DNA from: Hetaerina americana | Taxonomy: Eukaryota; Arthropoda; Insecta; Odonata; Calopterygidae | Direction: 5' to 3' | Length of the DNA: 64,000 nt | NCBI GenBank assembly: GCA_022747635.1 | Contig: JAKTNV010000010.1 | Span: forward strand, 43,954,027 to 44,018,026 | Shown here: piece after piece, positions 43,210 through 54,179 of the stretch | Layout: each line of letters starts with the position of its first letter | Numbering within the stretch: the stretch's first letter is position 1 | Program-made: the position numbers and the translations under genes | The notes under the pieces: generated by a model | What the model was told of the DNA's origin: nothing | Databases searched by the model: none | What the model saw: only the letters and a program-made list of their open reading frames with translations

Positions 43210-43895
43210 GTAACTTAATCAACTTTTACTAAGTTACAAATGGAACTTAGGATTCGTTTTCTTTGCTCACAGCCTATGGATGAAAGGGCGCGAAACATGA
43301 AGAAATCAACTAAACATTCACTTTTTACAGGCTTCCACTTTATTTTCATGTTTACTGCTCTGATACCCCCGCTGCAAGTCCTTTCGTCGGGCAGTGGGAC
43401 ATTTTGAATTAAATTGACATGAAAGTTACAAACGTGCATTACAATCACCCGTCGATGCGGCCTGTCGAGTATTTTATCATGGTTTTAGGTGTGATAATGG
43501 GGAAGAAAAAATATTTAAAATAAACTTTATTCGGGCATCTGTTGAGTTTCATTCAATGCCAGATGGCGCCTGCACCTATTTCGTCACATTCGTATCACTC
43601 CGATACGTGTAAAAGCATTGCAGCCATGGAAAATTCGACTTTACGACCTCATCATTGGCCATAGCAACAGCGAAGCGTTCCTCCCAAGCCTTTCGGGTCA
43701 ACTACTTTTCCCTTCTCCGCCATTAACCTCTCTCAATGCCCGCCACCTCCTTTCTCGCCTCTCCACTCAATTCTCCACGAACAGCATCCCCCCACGCAAT
43801 TCAAGCTTCTTCCTCCACCTTGTCTGCCTCCTCCCCGATCCAGTGTGGCGTGATTCAGTCAACACGAAAGAAAAAGACTCGTCACTTGCAAAGAT
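43210..43895 (-). repeat. Repeat Y, copy 2
   Basis: Inverted relative to 24728-25248 and about 150 bp longer (segment about 43275-43425). Matches extend from the AAAGTTGATTAAGTTAC block at 43213 to the TCTTTCGTGTTG block near 43870. Confidence 0.8.
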
Positions 43896-43917
43896 GCAAA
43901 ATTAGAGAAGTCTGAGC

Positions 43918-45390
43918 GGGGATGAGAATGCAAAGAAGGCTGCAGTCTGATTTCAATGAGAGTTTAAAGAGTAATCACGCAGTTTTTATATCGAGGGTCG
44001 CAAATGACGCGATGATATTTGGAAATAGGATAAGGACTAGGACACCATGGACTACGGACGAGGTAATTAGAAACTTAGATGGGAGAAGGAAATTGAAGAA
44101 TGTAAATACAGAGCTAGATAGAAGGAAGTACAAAGAGTTAAATGATATATGGAGACGGTTATGAATAGCGCAACAGAAACGTGCTGGTAGACGCCGTGCG
44201 AGGACATAGAAAGTTTGCAGAGGAAGGGAGAAATTGTTGCGCTGGACAGAAAGGTGAAAGCACTGTCAGGAAGTGAGAAGGGAAAAGCTGTACAAACAAT
44301 CAAAAATAAGTCAGGAACAGCATTAGCTGAACCTATTAAGATCTAAGATGAAAGGAATATATAGGAAAAACTGCATGGTCAAGGAATTAGACCAGCAAGG
44401 TTAGGTATAAAAGAAAGAGAATGACGTAGTTGGAGATGGCTTTGATCCAGGCTTACTCGTGGCGAGATAGAAAGGGCATTCAGGGAAGCGAAATCAAATA
44501 AGGTAGTGAGGGTTGACAACATTCTTGGGAAACTACTACAGGAAAACGTGGGAGGACGACATGGACTACTTCGTAGCATTTATGGGAGAGGATTTTGACC
44601 TGAAGATTTCGTCAAACCAGTGTTACTTCCTAATCCAAAAAATGGAAGGACAGCCATATGCCTTCCTTTTTACGGTTGGTGACCTAACACCCCCCGCCAC
44701 ACGCCCTTGCGGCGGCTTGCGGGGTATTATGTAGATGTAGATGCCAGGATTATAGAGCCATAGGCTTCATTTCGCACGCTTCTGAAGTGGTTCCCAAGAT
44801 CATCCATAAGATGATGAAGAATAGGGCCAATGATTACTTTAGGAAGAATTACGTCAGGCAAAGAATCTTTCACAAGGATGAGGTAATTTATGGCAAGAAC
44901 TTTGAGTAAGGTTGTTAAGAAAAGGCCCGTCAAAACTTTGATATGTAGCGTAGTCATGTACGGCGCGGAAACATGTTCATTGAAGCAGGATGATAGGTGT
45001 AGATTGAAGGCTGTAGAAATGTGGATGTGGAAAATGATAGAATAGGTGGAGTGAATAGAAAGGAAAAGCAAATGAGGTAGTGTTGGGTCTGGTGGGACAG
45101 GAGAAGGGATTGTTGAAAGAAATCATAAGGAGGCAGGAAAGATGGATGCTGAACATTTTGATTGTCATTGGGATGTTTAAGACTGTGATGGAGGCGAGAA
45201 TGTTGGGGAAACGAGGAAGGGGCAGGAATAGGATTGGTATGTTGGGAGGCAGGAAGTATGCGGAATTGAAGAGGGGCTTAATAAATTGTTGGATGGGAGG
45301 ATGAGTGTACTGGGAAAGGCAAGGGAATTATCGTAGTACCCATGATTAGCATGTGTCCATCCAAAACTTAGCCGGTAGACTACCATTTAT
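43918..45390 (+). mobile_element. RTE-clade LINE remnant, linker to 3' end
   Basis: TPWTTDEVIRNLDGRRKLKNVNTELDRRKYKELNDIWRR (44035-44160) and LQRKGEIVALDRKVKALSGSEKGKAVQTIKNK are the pre-RT linker. After a CR1 insertion come QDYRAIGFISHASEVVPKIIHKMMKNRA (RT fingers), then a deletion to MYGAETCSLKQDDRCRLKAVEMWMWK (about 44957), VLGLVGQEKGLLKEIIRRQERWMLNILIVIGMFKTVMEARMLGKRGRGRNRIGMLGG and the RTE 3' UTR block near 45350. The palm with the FADD box is gone. The very start (RRLQSDFNESLKSN) resembles a CR1 linker. Confidence 0.8.
44664..44745 (+). mobile_element. CR1-A 3'-terminal insertion (about 80 bp)
   Basis: CCTTTTTACGGTTGGTGACC, the complete GC hairpin and ATTATGTAGATGTAGATG. It interrupts the RTE RT. 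ATGCC on both sides may be the target-site duplication. The hairpin is identical to that of the full-length CR1-A. Confidence 0.85.
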
Positions 45391-45702
45391 AATGATGCTC
45401 ATAAACTATTAATAGATAAAGGTTAACTTGTAGAATTTAAATGCTTGAATGTATTGAATTAATGGTATCTGCAAACAATATTATTGTAATCCGATTCCAA
45501 TCATTTAAGAAAGTTGATCCGTGTCAATTGGTGCGTCTTTAATCACATTTGGCCCCTCTTAGCCATAATACATACTGCTGATGAGGACTGCGACAGTATT
45601 TCTCATAAAATGTTTGATAAAAGTTCATCATTGGAAAAAACAAATTTACTTTCTCCTCCTCAAGAAGGTTTATTACACGCCATGAGAACTAAAATAAAAT
45701 AA
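45391..45702. other. Unassigned AT-rich stretch
   Basis: Nothing recognised. Confidence 0.4.
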
Positions 45703-46034
45703 TGAGATGTTTAATATAAGAACTTTTGATTTGTAAATTTATTTTTTCAATTAATTGAGGCACCGAATTAATGATACCATACTGCTCCTTCTCTTGTACA
45801 TCAGTTTCAAAATCATGAGATGTTTAATATAAGAACTTTTGATTTGTAAATTTATTTTTTCAATTAATTGAGGCACCGAATTAATGATACCATACTGCTC
45901 CTTCTCTTGTACATCAGTTTCAAAATCATGAGATGTTTAATATAAGAACTTTTGATTTGTAAATTTATTTTTTCAATTAATTGAGGCACCGAATTAATGA
46001 TACCGTACTGTTCCTTCTCTTGTACATCAGTTTA
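45703..46034. repeat. 113-bp tandem repeat, about 2.9 copies
   Basis: Units begin at 45704, 45817 and 45930 (GAGATGTTTAATATAAGAAC start). Copies 1 and 2 look identical and copy 3 has two substitutions (ACCGTACTGTTCC). A short satellite-like array. Confidence 0.95.
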
Positions 46035-47655
46035 TCTGTTTATCTATCTGAACATTCAAGTTGGATACTGTGCATGGAATTCCGTATTTTTGACGTATTT
46101 TATGCCGATTCAAAATCTTAACTTTCACATCAAAATTTCTGCGAACTCTCTCCGCTCACAAAATTAAAAATAAATTAAACGCGGCTTAGTGAATTTAATA
46201 TTTGCATTTATTTATTTTTTTACACTTGCTGCTGGAAAATTTCAAAAAGAAATCGAAATGCATTGCTCAATAAAGGTAACAGATGAGCGCTTGAGACCGG
46301 TAACATCTCGGAAGGAATAGAAAGTATGGTCCCTGAATCGAATACAAAAAGATCCATGGAATAAAGTGTAATAAAATTAGTAGCATATGAATCTTCTAAG
46401 AGTGCCCAAAAATTGAATGTACTAAACTTTCCTGGAATTGAAAGTTTGAGGGAGCAAGTGAAAAGGTTCTAATTGGCAAAAATCTTGCATATGCTTCAAT
46501 AAACCGCAGTACTCAAAGGGGTACGCACGATGAAATATGGCTTGACATGAGATTTTCGGACTTCATTTACGGATTGGATATAACCATTCCCTCGTGAGTG
46601 CAGTCATCAGGACGGTAACTCGATAATTTTCTAAATTTGAGTGTTTTCTCTTCCATCCTGTAGAACGCCTCTAATTTTCTATAGAATACCGTTGGAAACG
46701 GTCGAAGTTTCAATTGGTTTCCATGAAGACTGCAAACAATTTCCACGAGCTTACATGGAAGTCTCGGGATGATTTCCACCAGGGTTGGATTTACCGGTGC
46801 ATGATAGGCGATGCCATTTTCACTCTACAGTTACCTGCTCGATCTCCTCCTCGACTCGCACCAGTCCCCTTCAGCTTCGGCGGGCGAATCGAAACCGAAC
46901 GAAGCCACCACCACTTCGCGCACGGATGCGTGCACCAGGCTTGAAACGGAGTCATTTTGGCGAATCCTTGGGAGCTACTCTGTCGTGCCGTGCTATTCCT
47001 TTCGCGGGGTTCCATTTCGCAATTCCATTTGCACGCGCTCTCGGAGAGACTAGAGCGTTACCTGAGAGTGGTGAGGGGTTGATCGAAGGGGGGGGGGGCG
47101 AAAGATGGTTCCGCCCCGCCTTTGGCTACCGTCGCCGCGCCCACGTACCGCCGAGGTCTCTTCCGTCGAGGATGGCACCCATGCAAAATATTAACGCCAG
47201 CTTTCTCCGGGACCTCGTCCAAGGGAACGTTCGCCTTTCCAAGCGGTAAAACTTCCCACTGCTGGAGCTTCCATCCACGTCGTCCAGTGTTCATGGTGGA
47301 TGAAAGCGGCACCTGTATTGGGAGAATATTGAATGACCATCGGAACTATGGTGTCAGATTTTCGCGTTGGTGCATCGATTTTTTTTCGGAAATTGGGAAT
47401 AATGCCCCTTACACCTTTGATCTACAGACTAGGGTAGTGACGCGTTAAAAATTAATAACGCGTTCCGTCAAAAAGTTAATTTTTTTATTAAACCTCAATT
47501 CGCTTACTTATTTTTCTACTAGTGCAAACGGTCTCATATTACTGAGAAAAAGAATTGGATGCATAGCGAACTCGGAATTTTGCATTGATTTTAACTCTAA
47601 ATGTGCACGTTAAATGATGATTAGTCTGATGAATGGGGGATCCTAGCAAGAATGA
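46035..47655. other. Unassigned; GC-rich island at 46780-47450
   Basis: The island gives overlapping frames on both strands (longest plus 46785-47249, 154 aa, low complexity and Arg-rich) with no recognised product. Could be a host CpG-rich exon or promoter. Confidence 0.3.
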
Positions 47656-47659
47656 TATT

Positions 47660-47712
47660 CAGTGCCAATGCAATTCAAAATGTTTATCACATTTTGAATT
47701 GCATTGGCACTG
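47660..47712. repeat. Perfect 23-bp inverted repeat, 7-nt loop
   Basis: The arm at 47660-47682 (CAGTGCCAATGCAATTCAAA plus ATG) is exactly the reverse complement of 47690-47712; the loop is TTTATCA. The RNA would form an uninterrupted hairpin. Confidence 0.95.
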
Positions 47713-47834
47713 ACACACACTGCATTGACACAAATCAGAAGAATTAAAATTTGACAAGGTACCTCTATCACATTTAGACAAATATAGCTGCTGGTCAATT
47801 TCTGTATTGTTTCATTTTTTTAGATTTTTTATCT

Positions 47835-48065
47835 GAGGTAATCTACCGGTTAAGTCAGGTCTTGGATGGACACAAACTACCAAATGATTCTCTTGTCTCT
47901 CCTAAAAAAAAAAAAAATCCCACTCTTCGACAAGCCCTTCTTCATCTCCGTATAATCATTTCTCCTTTCATCCCGTCCAACATCCCTCTCCTATTCCTGC
48001 CCTGTCCTCGTTTGCCTAACATTATACCCTCTATCATAGCCTTCAACATCCCAATGCCGATCATG
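47835..48065 (-). mobile_element. RTE 3'-end fragment
   Basis: On the minus strand: GMLKAMIEGIMLGKRGQGRNRRGMLDGMKGE and LRRRRAC-type residues, then TGTCCATCCAAGACCTGACT, TAACCGGTAGATTACCTCAG. The same end is at 63236-63330. Confidence 0.8.
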
Positions 48066-48094
48066 GACCAATATTGATCATATTACAACATGAC

Positions 48095-48296
48095 CCCGGT
48101 GGCGGCGGGGTAACGTCCACGTCTGCCATTCCAAGGGTCGCGGGTTCGATTCCCGCCTGGGTGAGTTTTCCTCCACCTAGGGCTTGGGTGTTTGTAAATG
48201 TGATCATTGTTATCGTTGTTAATAGTTCGATGTAAAGGCCTGAATGCGCTGTTTTCGGACTTATACTGAATAAATAAAATAAATAAATAAATAAAT
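48095..48296 (+). mobile_element. tRNA-derived SINE
   Basis: The head carries a Pol III A-box-like GGTGGCGGCGGGGTAACGTC and a B box GGGTTCGATTCCCGCC at 48141-48156, spaced as in a tRNA gene. A tRNA-unrelated body follows and ends in (AAAT)n. ACATGA precedes the head (48089-48094) and follows the tail (about 48303-48308), a possible target-site duplication. It is not a tRNA gene: the acceptor and anticodon stems do not form. Confidence 0.8.
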
Positions 48297-48309
48297 ATTT
48301 TTACATGAG

Positions 48310-48780
48310 ATTCTTCGGGTGGAAAAATATCTTTTAATTAACTAGTTGATTGACCTGAATATTGATTCTGATTTTATGAAGTCAGTTTCATCGGGCCATG
48401 CATTTTAACGTATGACGGAGTTAAAATTTAAATATTATTTAATATAATAAATAATGCTTAACTGAGTTAACTCCTACAAATAATTTTCCCCAGTCGTCTG
48501 ACAAGTGTAAACGAGGAAAATGGTGAAATGAAATTTAATTTTATTTAGTGAATCAGCATTTTCTTAGATCTACAGACAAGTGAGCCTCATGTAGCATTGG
48601 TTGCGTTTGCTTCATTTCCCTTCGATTAGCAATGGACGATAAGTTGATTCCAGTTACTTGGTCTCCAAGACATAGCGGTTTAATTTGAGCTGACGTCAAC
48701 CGAAGAAGTTTATTTTTGTATGAATCCATATGAAACGTATTTGTGCAGCATTTTCAAATTTCACGTGGAACCAATTTATG
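48310..48780. other. Unassigned AT-rich stretch
   Basis: Nothing recognised. Confidence 0.4.
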
Positions 48781-48785
48781 CTAAT

Positions 48786-49145
48786 ACATCTACATAATAC
48801 CCCGCAAGCCGCCGCAAGGGCGTGTGGCGGGGGGTGTTAGGTCACCAACCGTAAAAAAGAAAAATACCACATGCAAAAAAAACAACACGGAAAATAACAC
48901 CCACAGCAGCGCACACACTCATGCAAAAATCCCTTCATCCAATACTCATGCAAACACATATACCGCAAAACAACTAAAAAACTGCACCCCATGATGCAGC
49001 ACGAAAGACATCCTACAACACGGAAGCCAGGACACAACAAGCAAGAAATTGAAACATCACTCCACATGAAAATGCACCACGAAACACTACCCCCAAAGAG
49101 TCTCTAAATGGCAGGGAATGCGACCCAACGTTGCAGGTAGCAGGA
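48786..49145 (-). mobile_element. CR1-A insertion, 3' UTR only
   Basis: The reverse complement matches the CR1-A 3' UTR from AATTCCTGCTACCTGCAACG to the GC hairpin and a short ATGTAGATGT tail at 48786. It is closest to the copy at 31724 (GCATCATGGGGTGCAG, GAGTATTGGATGAAGGG). Open frames here are UTR. Confidence 0.9.
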
Positions 49146-49449
49146 ATTTGCCTGATGGAAGTATTAAACCACACGTCTCGTTCGATACTTGCTCTCGATT
49201 TTTCAGTACACCTGAAATAAAAATTAGATTCTCGCTTTTGCTCGGTTGTAACCATTACAGCCGAAAACCAAGCCGGGAATACCGTCCCAACCGCCTTTAC
49301 CCTGGTTACAAAGAACTGGACGGTTGGGTCTTGGCCCAATCATTTTATGAGTATTCAGGCTGCATCCTACTGGGAATCTTCACAAGTAATCCCATGAGAA
49401 TCCGTAGAAAAATGGCACATTTCCCAGTAAGTCAACGAAAACCCTGATG

Positions 49450-49752
49450 GTTTCCTTTGTTCTGAGAATATTGTTGTTTCGCATTCTTGCTTTTCACATT
49501 CTGGCTTGCGCGTTGTCGGATGGATTTCATACTGCATCCTCGGGTGCCATTGTTTCTTGGATAATAGTGTACTGTATGTGTTTGCATGCGTGTAGGATTA
49601 AGGGATTTTTGCATGAGTGTATACGCCACCATAGGTATAGTTTTGCATGCATATGCTGATTTGGCATGTGGTATTGTTCCTTTTTACTGGTGGTGACCTA
49701 ACACCCCCGACCACACGCCTTTGCGGTAGCTTGCGGGGTATTATGTAGATGC
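49450..49752 (+). mobile_element. CR1 3' UTR copy, diverged
   Basis: Same block order as CR1-A (TTCTTGCTTTTCACATTCTGG, GGATTAAGGGATTTTTGCAT, TGGTGACCTAACACCCCC) but with many substitutions. Hairpin GACCACACGCC..GCGGTAGC and one GATG tail unit. Closest to 57845-58270. Confidence 0.8.
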
Positions 49753-50014
49753 AAAACGAAGACATACAGCAGCGTCGTTTCCGACGCAAAATATCCAGAA
49801 CCTGAAGACAACGGCTATCCTCAACTCTGCTTCTGATTGATCAATTCAAAAATGCATTTCAACGCATTCAACGTGATCACATCACAACACGGGAGTAATC
49901 AACCAAAGTGTTCGTTTTGATTTATGTGGGTGGATTCACTTTTTACCTTAGGCCTCGAGATGTGTGCATTTCATAGGCCATCAACCCTTTCCCTGGGCTG
50001 AGATATTCCTGGAA
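49753..50014. other. Unassigned stretch
   Basis: Nothing recognised. Confidence 0.4.
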
Positions 50015-50167
50015 GAACCGATGAACGAGAACTCACACAGATTGGAATGAACGGTGAGGAGTGGAGCGCATAGGCGTCAGTCGGATTTCATCAAAGTCCG
50101 ACTGTCGCCTCTGCATTCCACTCCTCACCGTTCATTCCAATCTGTGTGAGTTCTTGTTCATCGGTTC
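50015..50167. repeat. Long near-perfect inverted repeat (arms about 70 bp)
   Basis: 50015-50085 pairs with 50096-50167 with only a few mismatches (GAACCGATGAAC..GAACTCACACAGATTGGAAT on the left; complement on the right); loop about 10 nt. A third partial piece, GCATTCCACTCCTCA, recurs at about 50173-50187. Confidence 0.9.
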
Positions 50168-50189
50168 CTACTGCATTCCACTCCTCATC

Positions 50190-51235
50190 GAAGTCTACCT
50201 GACCGTAGCCATTAGCTTTACTCGCAACTCAGATTCCGCCCTTTCGGCCAAAGGACGTCAATACTGAAGTCAGGGCGGAGGAAATCGATCAGATTTCAAG
50301 GGAAAAGTCACATGCATGGCCACACCACTCTACTTGTAGTTAAAACGCTGAATGAAATTCATAGTTGCTGAGCAGGAATGTGTTGTTCTACCAGAGTCAA
50401 GTAAGAAGATGAGGCGACTCAAGTTTCATGAGACACACATCATGGGGTGAGTTCTCTTTTCGGGAATCTCCGGATATTCCTGCAGTCATAGCATTGATTT
50501 GCATCGTTTATGTGGACGTTCCTTCAGGGTACACTCAGCAGGTTATCTATTCCTCCACTTCGGCTCAATTCATAGAGCTTCGGTGATATCATTCCGTCAC
50601 TTCATCGATAGTCATTTTTTCCACACTTAGTTCCAGCGTGATGGACGCCGCAATTGGAGCTTTAATGCCACTGTAATCGGCCCGAGGGTTGGTTTGATGG
50701 TTGTGAATGTAACTCCTCGCCGACTGAAAGTCTTTTGCAATACACGCATTAGGCTAATTAGGGTGGGGTTCCCTTCCAATGTTCTACCTGTGGTTTTTCA
50801 GGAAGGGCTTGTCCCTGAAAAATAAGGGAACTCGGAAGGTGGGGGTGAAGAAGTTTCAACTAGATTCAAACCCGAGTCCACCGATCAATAGACGAACTCT
50901 CTGCCCACTTTTCTAAAACGCCACCCTATGCGTCACGCAATAAAGTTAAATCAATGAAGAAAGTGTAAATTAAGCGATTGGCGGGTTACCATTTGATAAT
51001 AATCCCGTGTAGTGTCCGGACTGGGGATTCGGATTAGCGCCCACCAAATTGACCATGATGAAATTTTGTCGTAATGCATGCGAAAAAAATGGCATTTTTG
51101 CCAAGTTGGCGGCATTCGATTGCCTAACTCAGAGCATGTCTACGTGGTAAGAAGTGGACGTAACCTCTGGTCTCGCGATCGAGTAGGGCGCACATTTCTC
51201 TAGACATAACTCGTTTTGGGTGTGCCCATTATCTA
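50190..51235. other. Unassigned stretch
   Basis: No gene or repeat family recognised. Confidence 0.4.
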
Positions 51236-53752
51236 CATCTACATCTACTTAATACCCCGCAAGCCGCCGCAAGGGCGTGTGGCGGGGGGTGTTAGGACAC
51301 CACCCGTAATTTAGAAAAGAAAAAGAAAAAAAACCGCATGCAATGACCACAAAATCATATTTCCACAAAAAAACATGGCATACATTCATGCATGAACACT
51401 TACACCCCACACACATGCAAACACTCAATCTACATCTTACATACACATGCACCTGAAAGTATACCTAACAGCTTTGCAGTGTTTAACTTTGCTCCGACTT
51501 GTAAATTCAAAGTTTTCAATATTTCTAAAGTTACTTCGGTTTCTTACTATTATGATTACTGATTGTTCGGGGAAAGAATGAGTATTTGTACCTATCTGTC
51601 CTGGAATCTATCTCCCTTAGTTTATCTTTGTGGTCTGATCTACCTAAGTAGTGTGGGGCCATTATAATTCCTTCAGTGTCATAGTTAAACCCGTTTGTTC
51701 TGAACCTTTCTAAAAGTCTAAGCATCGCTTGTTCTCTCCGCACTTCAAGTGGTTCCCAGCCTAAATCCCCTAAGAGGTCTGTCACACTTGTGTTCTTATC
51801 ATAACAATTTTTAACGAATCTAGCGGATTTTCTCTGGACTTTATTTAATTCTTTTTGCCAAATTTTCTCCCACGGATCCCAAATACTTGCGGCATATTCC
51901 AAATGAGGTCTAACTAGAGCAAAATAACACCTCTCTTTAACTTTTTCATTACATTTCCCCACCACCCGTTTTATGAAGCCAAGTTTCTTTAAAGCTGATC
52001 CGCATATTGTCCTGATATGTGCTCCCCATGAAAGGCGTGGTGTTAGAACAACCCCCAAATATTTAACTTGATTTGCCGTAGTCAATACTGAACCCTCTAT
52101 TTTGTAGTTTATATCCTGTTCCTCGCTTACTTTGTTCCAAAATTTCAAAACTGCGCATTTATCTATATTAAGTGTTAATCCCCATTTATTGCACCATTCC
52201 GAGATATTGTCTAAGTCTCTAGAGAGTAGCTCGCGATCTAGTTGGCTCCTTATTTCCCTGTACACCACCGTGTCGTCAGCAAATAACCTCAGATTGCTAC
52301 CAACGTGTGTTCTATAGTCATTTATGTATATTAAGAACAGAAGAGGCCCTATTACACTTCCCTGGGGGACGCCCGAAGTTACATCTCTCTTCGTTGAGCA
52401 TAACCCATCTATGACTACTACTTGTTTGCGGTTTGACAAGAAGTCTCTAATCCAATTAATTATTTTCTCGTTGATCCCATAGTATTTAAGTTTATGTAAC
52501 AATTTATTGTGTGGGACTTTGTCGAAGGCTTTTTTGAAATCCAGGAATACTGCATCGACTTGTGTGTTGTTTTCTCCCGATCTAAGTATATCGTGAATGA
52601 AGAGAGTTGTGTTTCGCAAGATCTACTTTTCCTAAATCCGTGCTGGTTGTGGATTAGTATTTTCCTACTATCAAGAAATCTCATAATGTTAGTGACAATA
52701 ATGTGTTCCAATATTTTACAAGAGATCGATGTTAAAGAAATGGGTCGGTAATTGGTTGGTTTATCCCTATCGCCGCCTTTATAGATGGGAGTTATATGGG
52801 CTAGCTTCCAGTCGCGAGGCACTGAGCCTTCTTCTATCGATTTTAGAAAAACAATATGTAAAAATGGGGCAATGTCTTCAGCTAATTCCTTTAATATTCT
52901 AGCAGGTATTTCTTCCGGACCAGGTGCCTTGTGTGCTTTGATACTACGGAGCAGATGTACTATTCCCTGCTTGGTCAGTGTAAGATCGCTCATGTGTTCC
53001 CCGGGTGGGTGTGGAGGATCATTTGGTGCGTTAGTGTTTTTGTTGTAGACGCTCTGGAAAAAATGGTTTAAAATATTTGCCTTTTTCACGCTATCTGTAA
53101 TGATTTCTCCATTTTTCGTCTTCAAAGAGTGAACAGTGGGACGTTTACCCTGTATTTCCCTAACATAGGACCAGAATGACTTTGGATTTTCCTCAAGATA
53201 TTCGCTAAGCATTTTAGATTTAAAAGAGTGTAGTGCTGTGCGCATAATACTTTTCGTCTTACTACGGCATTCTTTTAGTTGTTGTTTGGATGTATTCATA
53301 TAAACTAAATCGCCACTTTTTAAACTCTTTTTAAAATTTGACTGTAGCTTTCTTTGCCTTCTTAATGCCGATCTGACTTCCCCGTTGTACCATCTAGGTT
53401 CCTTACTGTCGCATTTGAGTTTGGACGGGATGTACGTCTTCATTCCTTCGCGTAAAATATTTAAGAAATAATTCCAAGTGTTCTCTGTATTGGTTGTCAG
53501 TGCTTTTGTCTTGTATTCTGGTAATTTTATCTTTAAATATTCTCTTAGACCGTTAAAATTTGCCTTGTTGTATAGGTATATTTTACGCTTTTCTTTGTTT
53601 ATTTTGACGAACTTAGTTTTTAACTCTACAGGAATAGCCTTATGGTCACTGATTCCGTCTATTATTTCAATATTAGTAATGATTTCGGGCATAGAAGTCG
53701 CAAAGATGTCTAGTATGCTTTGGCCCCGTGTTGGTGATTTAACAAATGTAAC
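51236..53752 (-). mobile_element. CR1-C LINE, 5'-truncated, one frameshift
   Basis: The longest CR1-C copy here: end of endonuclease, linker, full RT, 3' UTR (51530-51300), GC hairpin (about 51252-51290) and (GATGTA)n tail at 51236. It is joined at its 5' end (about 53752) to the 3' coding end of another CR1-C in the same orientation. Confidence 0.95.
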
Positions 53753-53764
53753 TTGTAAATTCAA
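51531..53764 (-). pseudogene. CR1-C ORF2 (endonuclease C-term plus RT), frameshifted
   Basis: The first frame (53764-52460) has TRGQSILDIFATSMPE and GISDHKAI (endonuclease end, His/Asp motif), KEPRWYNGEVRSALRRQRKLQSNFKKSLKSGD linker, FWSYVREIQG, KAPGPEEIPARI, DWKLAHITPIYKGGD and HGFRKSRSCETQL. A 4-bp deletion near 52604, relative to the 28610 copy, shifts the frame. The second frame (52619-51531) continues with FIHDILRSGENNTQVDAVFLDFKKAFD, GVPQGSVIGPLLF, FADD, KYLGVVL and YKYSFFPRTISNHN. Apart from that deletion it is intact: a very recently dead copy. No ORF1 and no start of the endonuclease. Confidence 0.9.
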
Positions 53765-53900
53765 TGTTTTTAATTTTTCTAAAGTGACTTTGGTTTCTTA
53801 CTATTATGATTTCTGATTGTTCGGGGAAAGAATGAGTATTTGTATCTATCTGTACTGGGATCTATCTCCCTTCGCGATCGCGATATCGCGACCATTATAA
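53753..53900 (-). mobile_element. CR1-C coding 3' end upstream of the copy above
   Basis: Minus strand: REIDPSTDRYKYSFFPRTIRNHNSKKPKSL and the first 30 nt of UTR, then an abrupt switch to endonuclease sequence at 53752. At 53873-53890 it contains CGCGATCGCGATATCGCG in place of the usual LGRSDHKD codons. Confidence 0.75.
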
Positions 53901-54179
53901 TATTCTCCACTCGTAATTACTCGTGAATAGCGGAAGACGTTATATATTTTGACTTCTCGGTGAATGAATCCCTGTCCCCTTCCAGTATTTCTATTTAATT
54001 TAACCGTAGATGTGAATATTCTACTCCCCATTTGACATTTATGCACTTGTCCATGGTTAGGGGCGCATCATTGCTTTATATCTCCTTTCTCTATGTCTAG
54101 GAAAATCTCCGTTTTACGCCAATTAAAATTCAATGCTATTCGCAAGGCAATCGTATAGTTTTAGAATTATTTATTACCC
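53901..54179. other. Unassigned AT-rich stretch
   Basis: Nothing recognised. Confidence 0.4.

Noticed and set aside
46785..47249. 154-aa plus ORF
   Set aside because: Arg/Pro-rich low complexity, no recognised motif, competing frames on both strands.
48095..48170. tRNA gene
   Set aside because: Only the A and B boxes fit; the acceptor and anticodon stems do not pair and a SINE body with AAAT tail follows.
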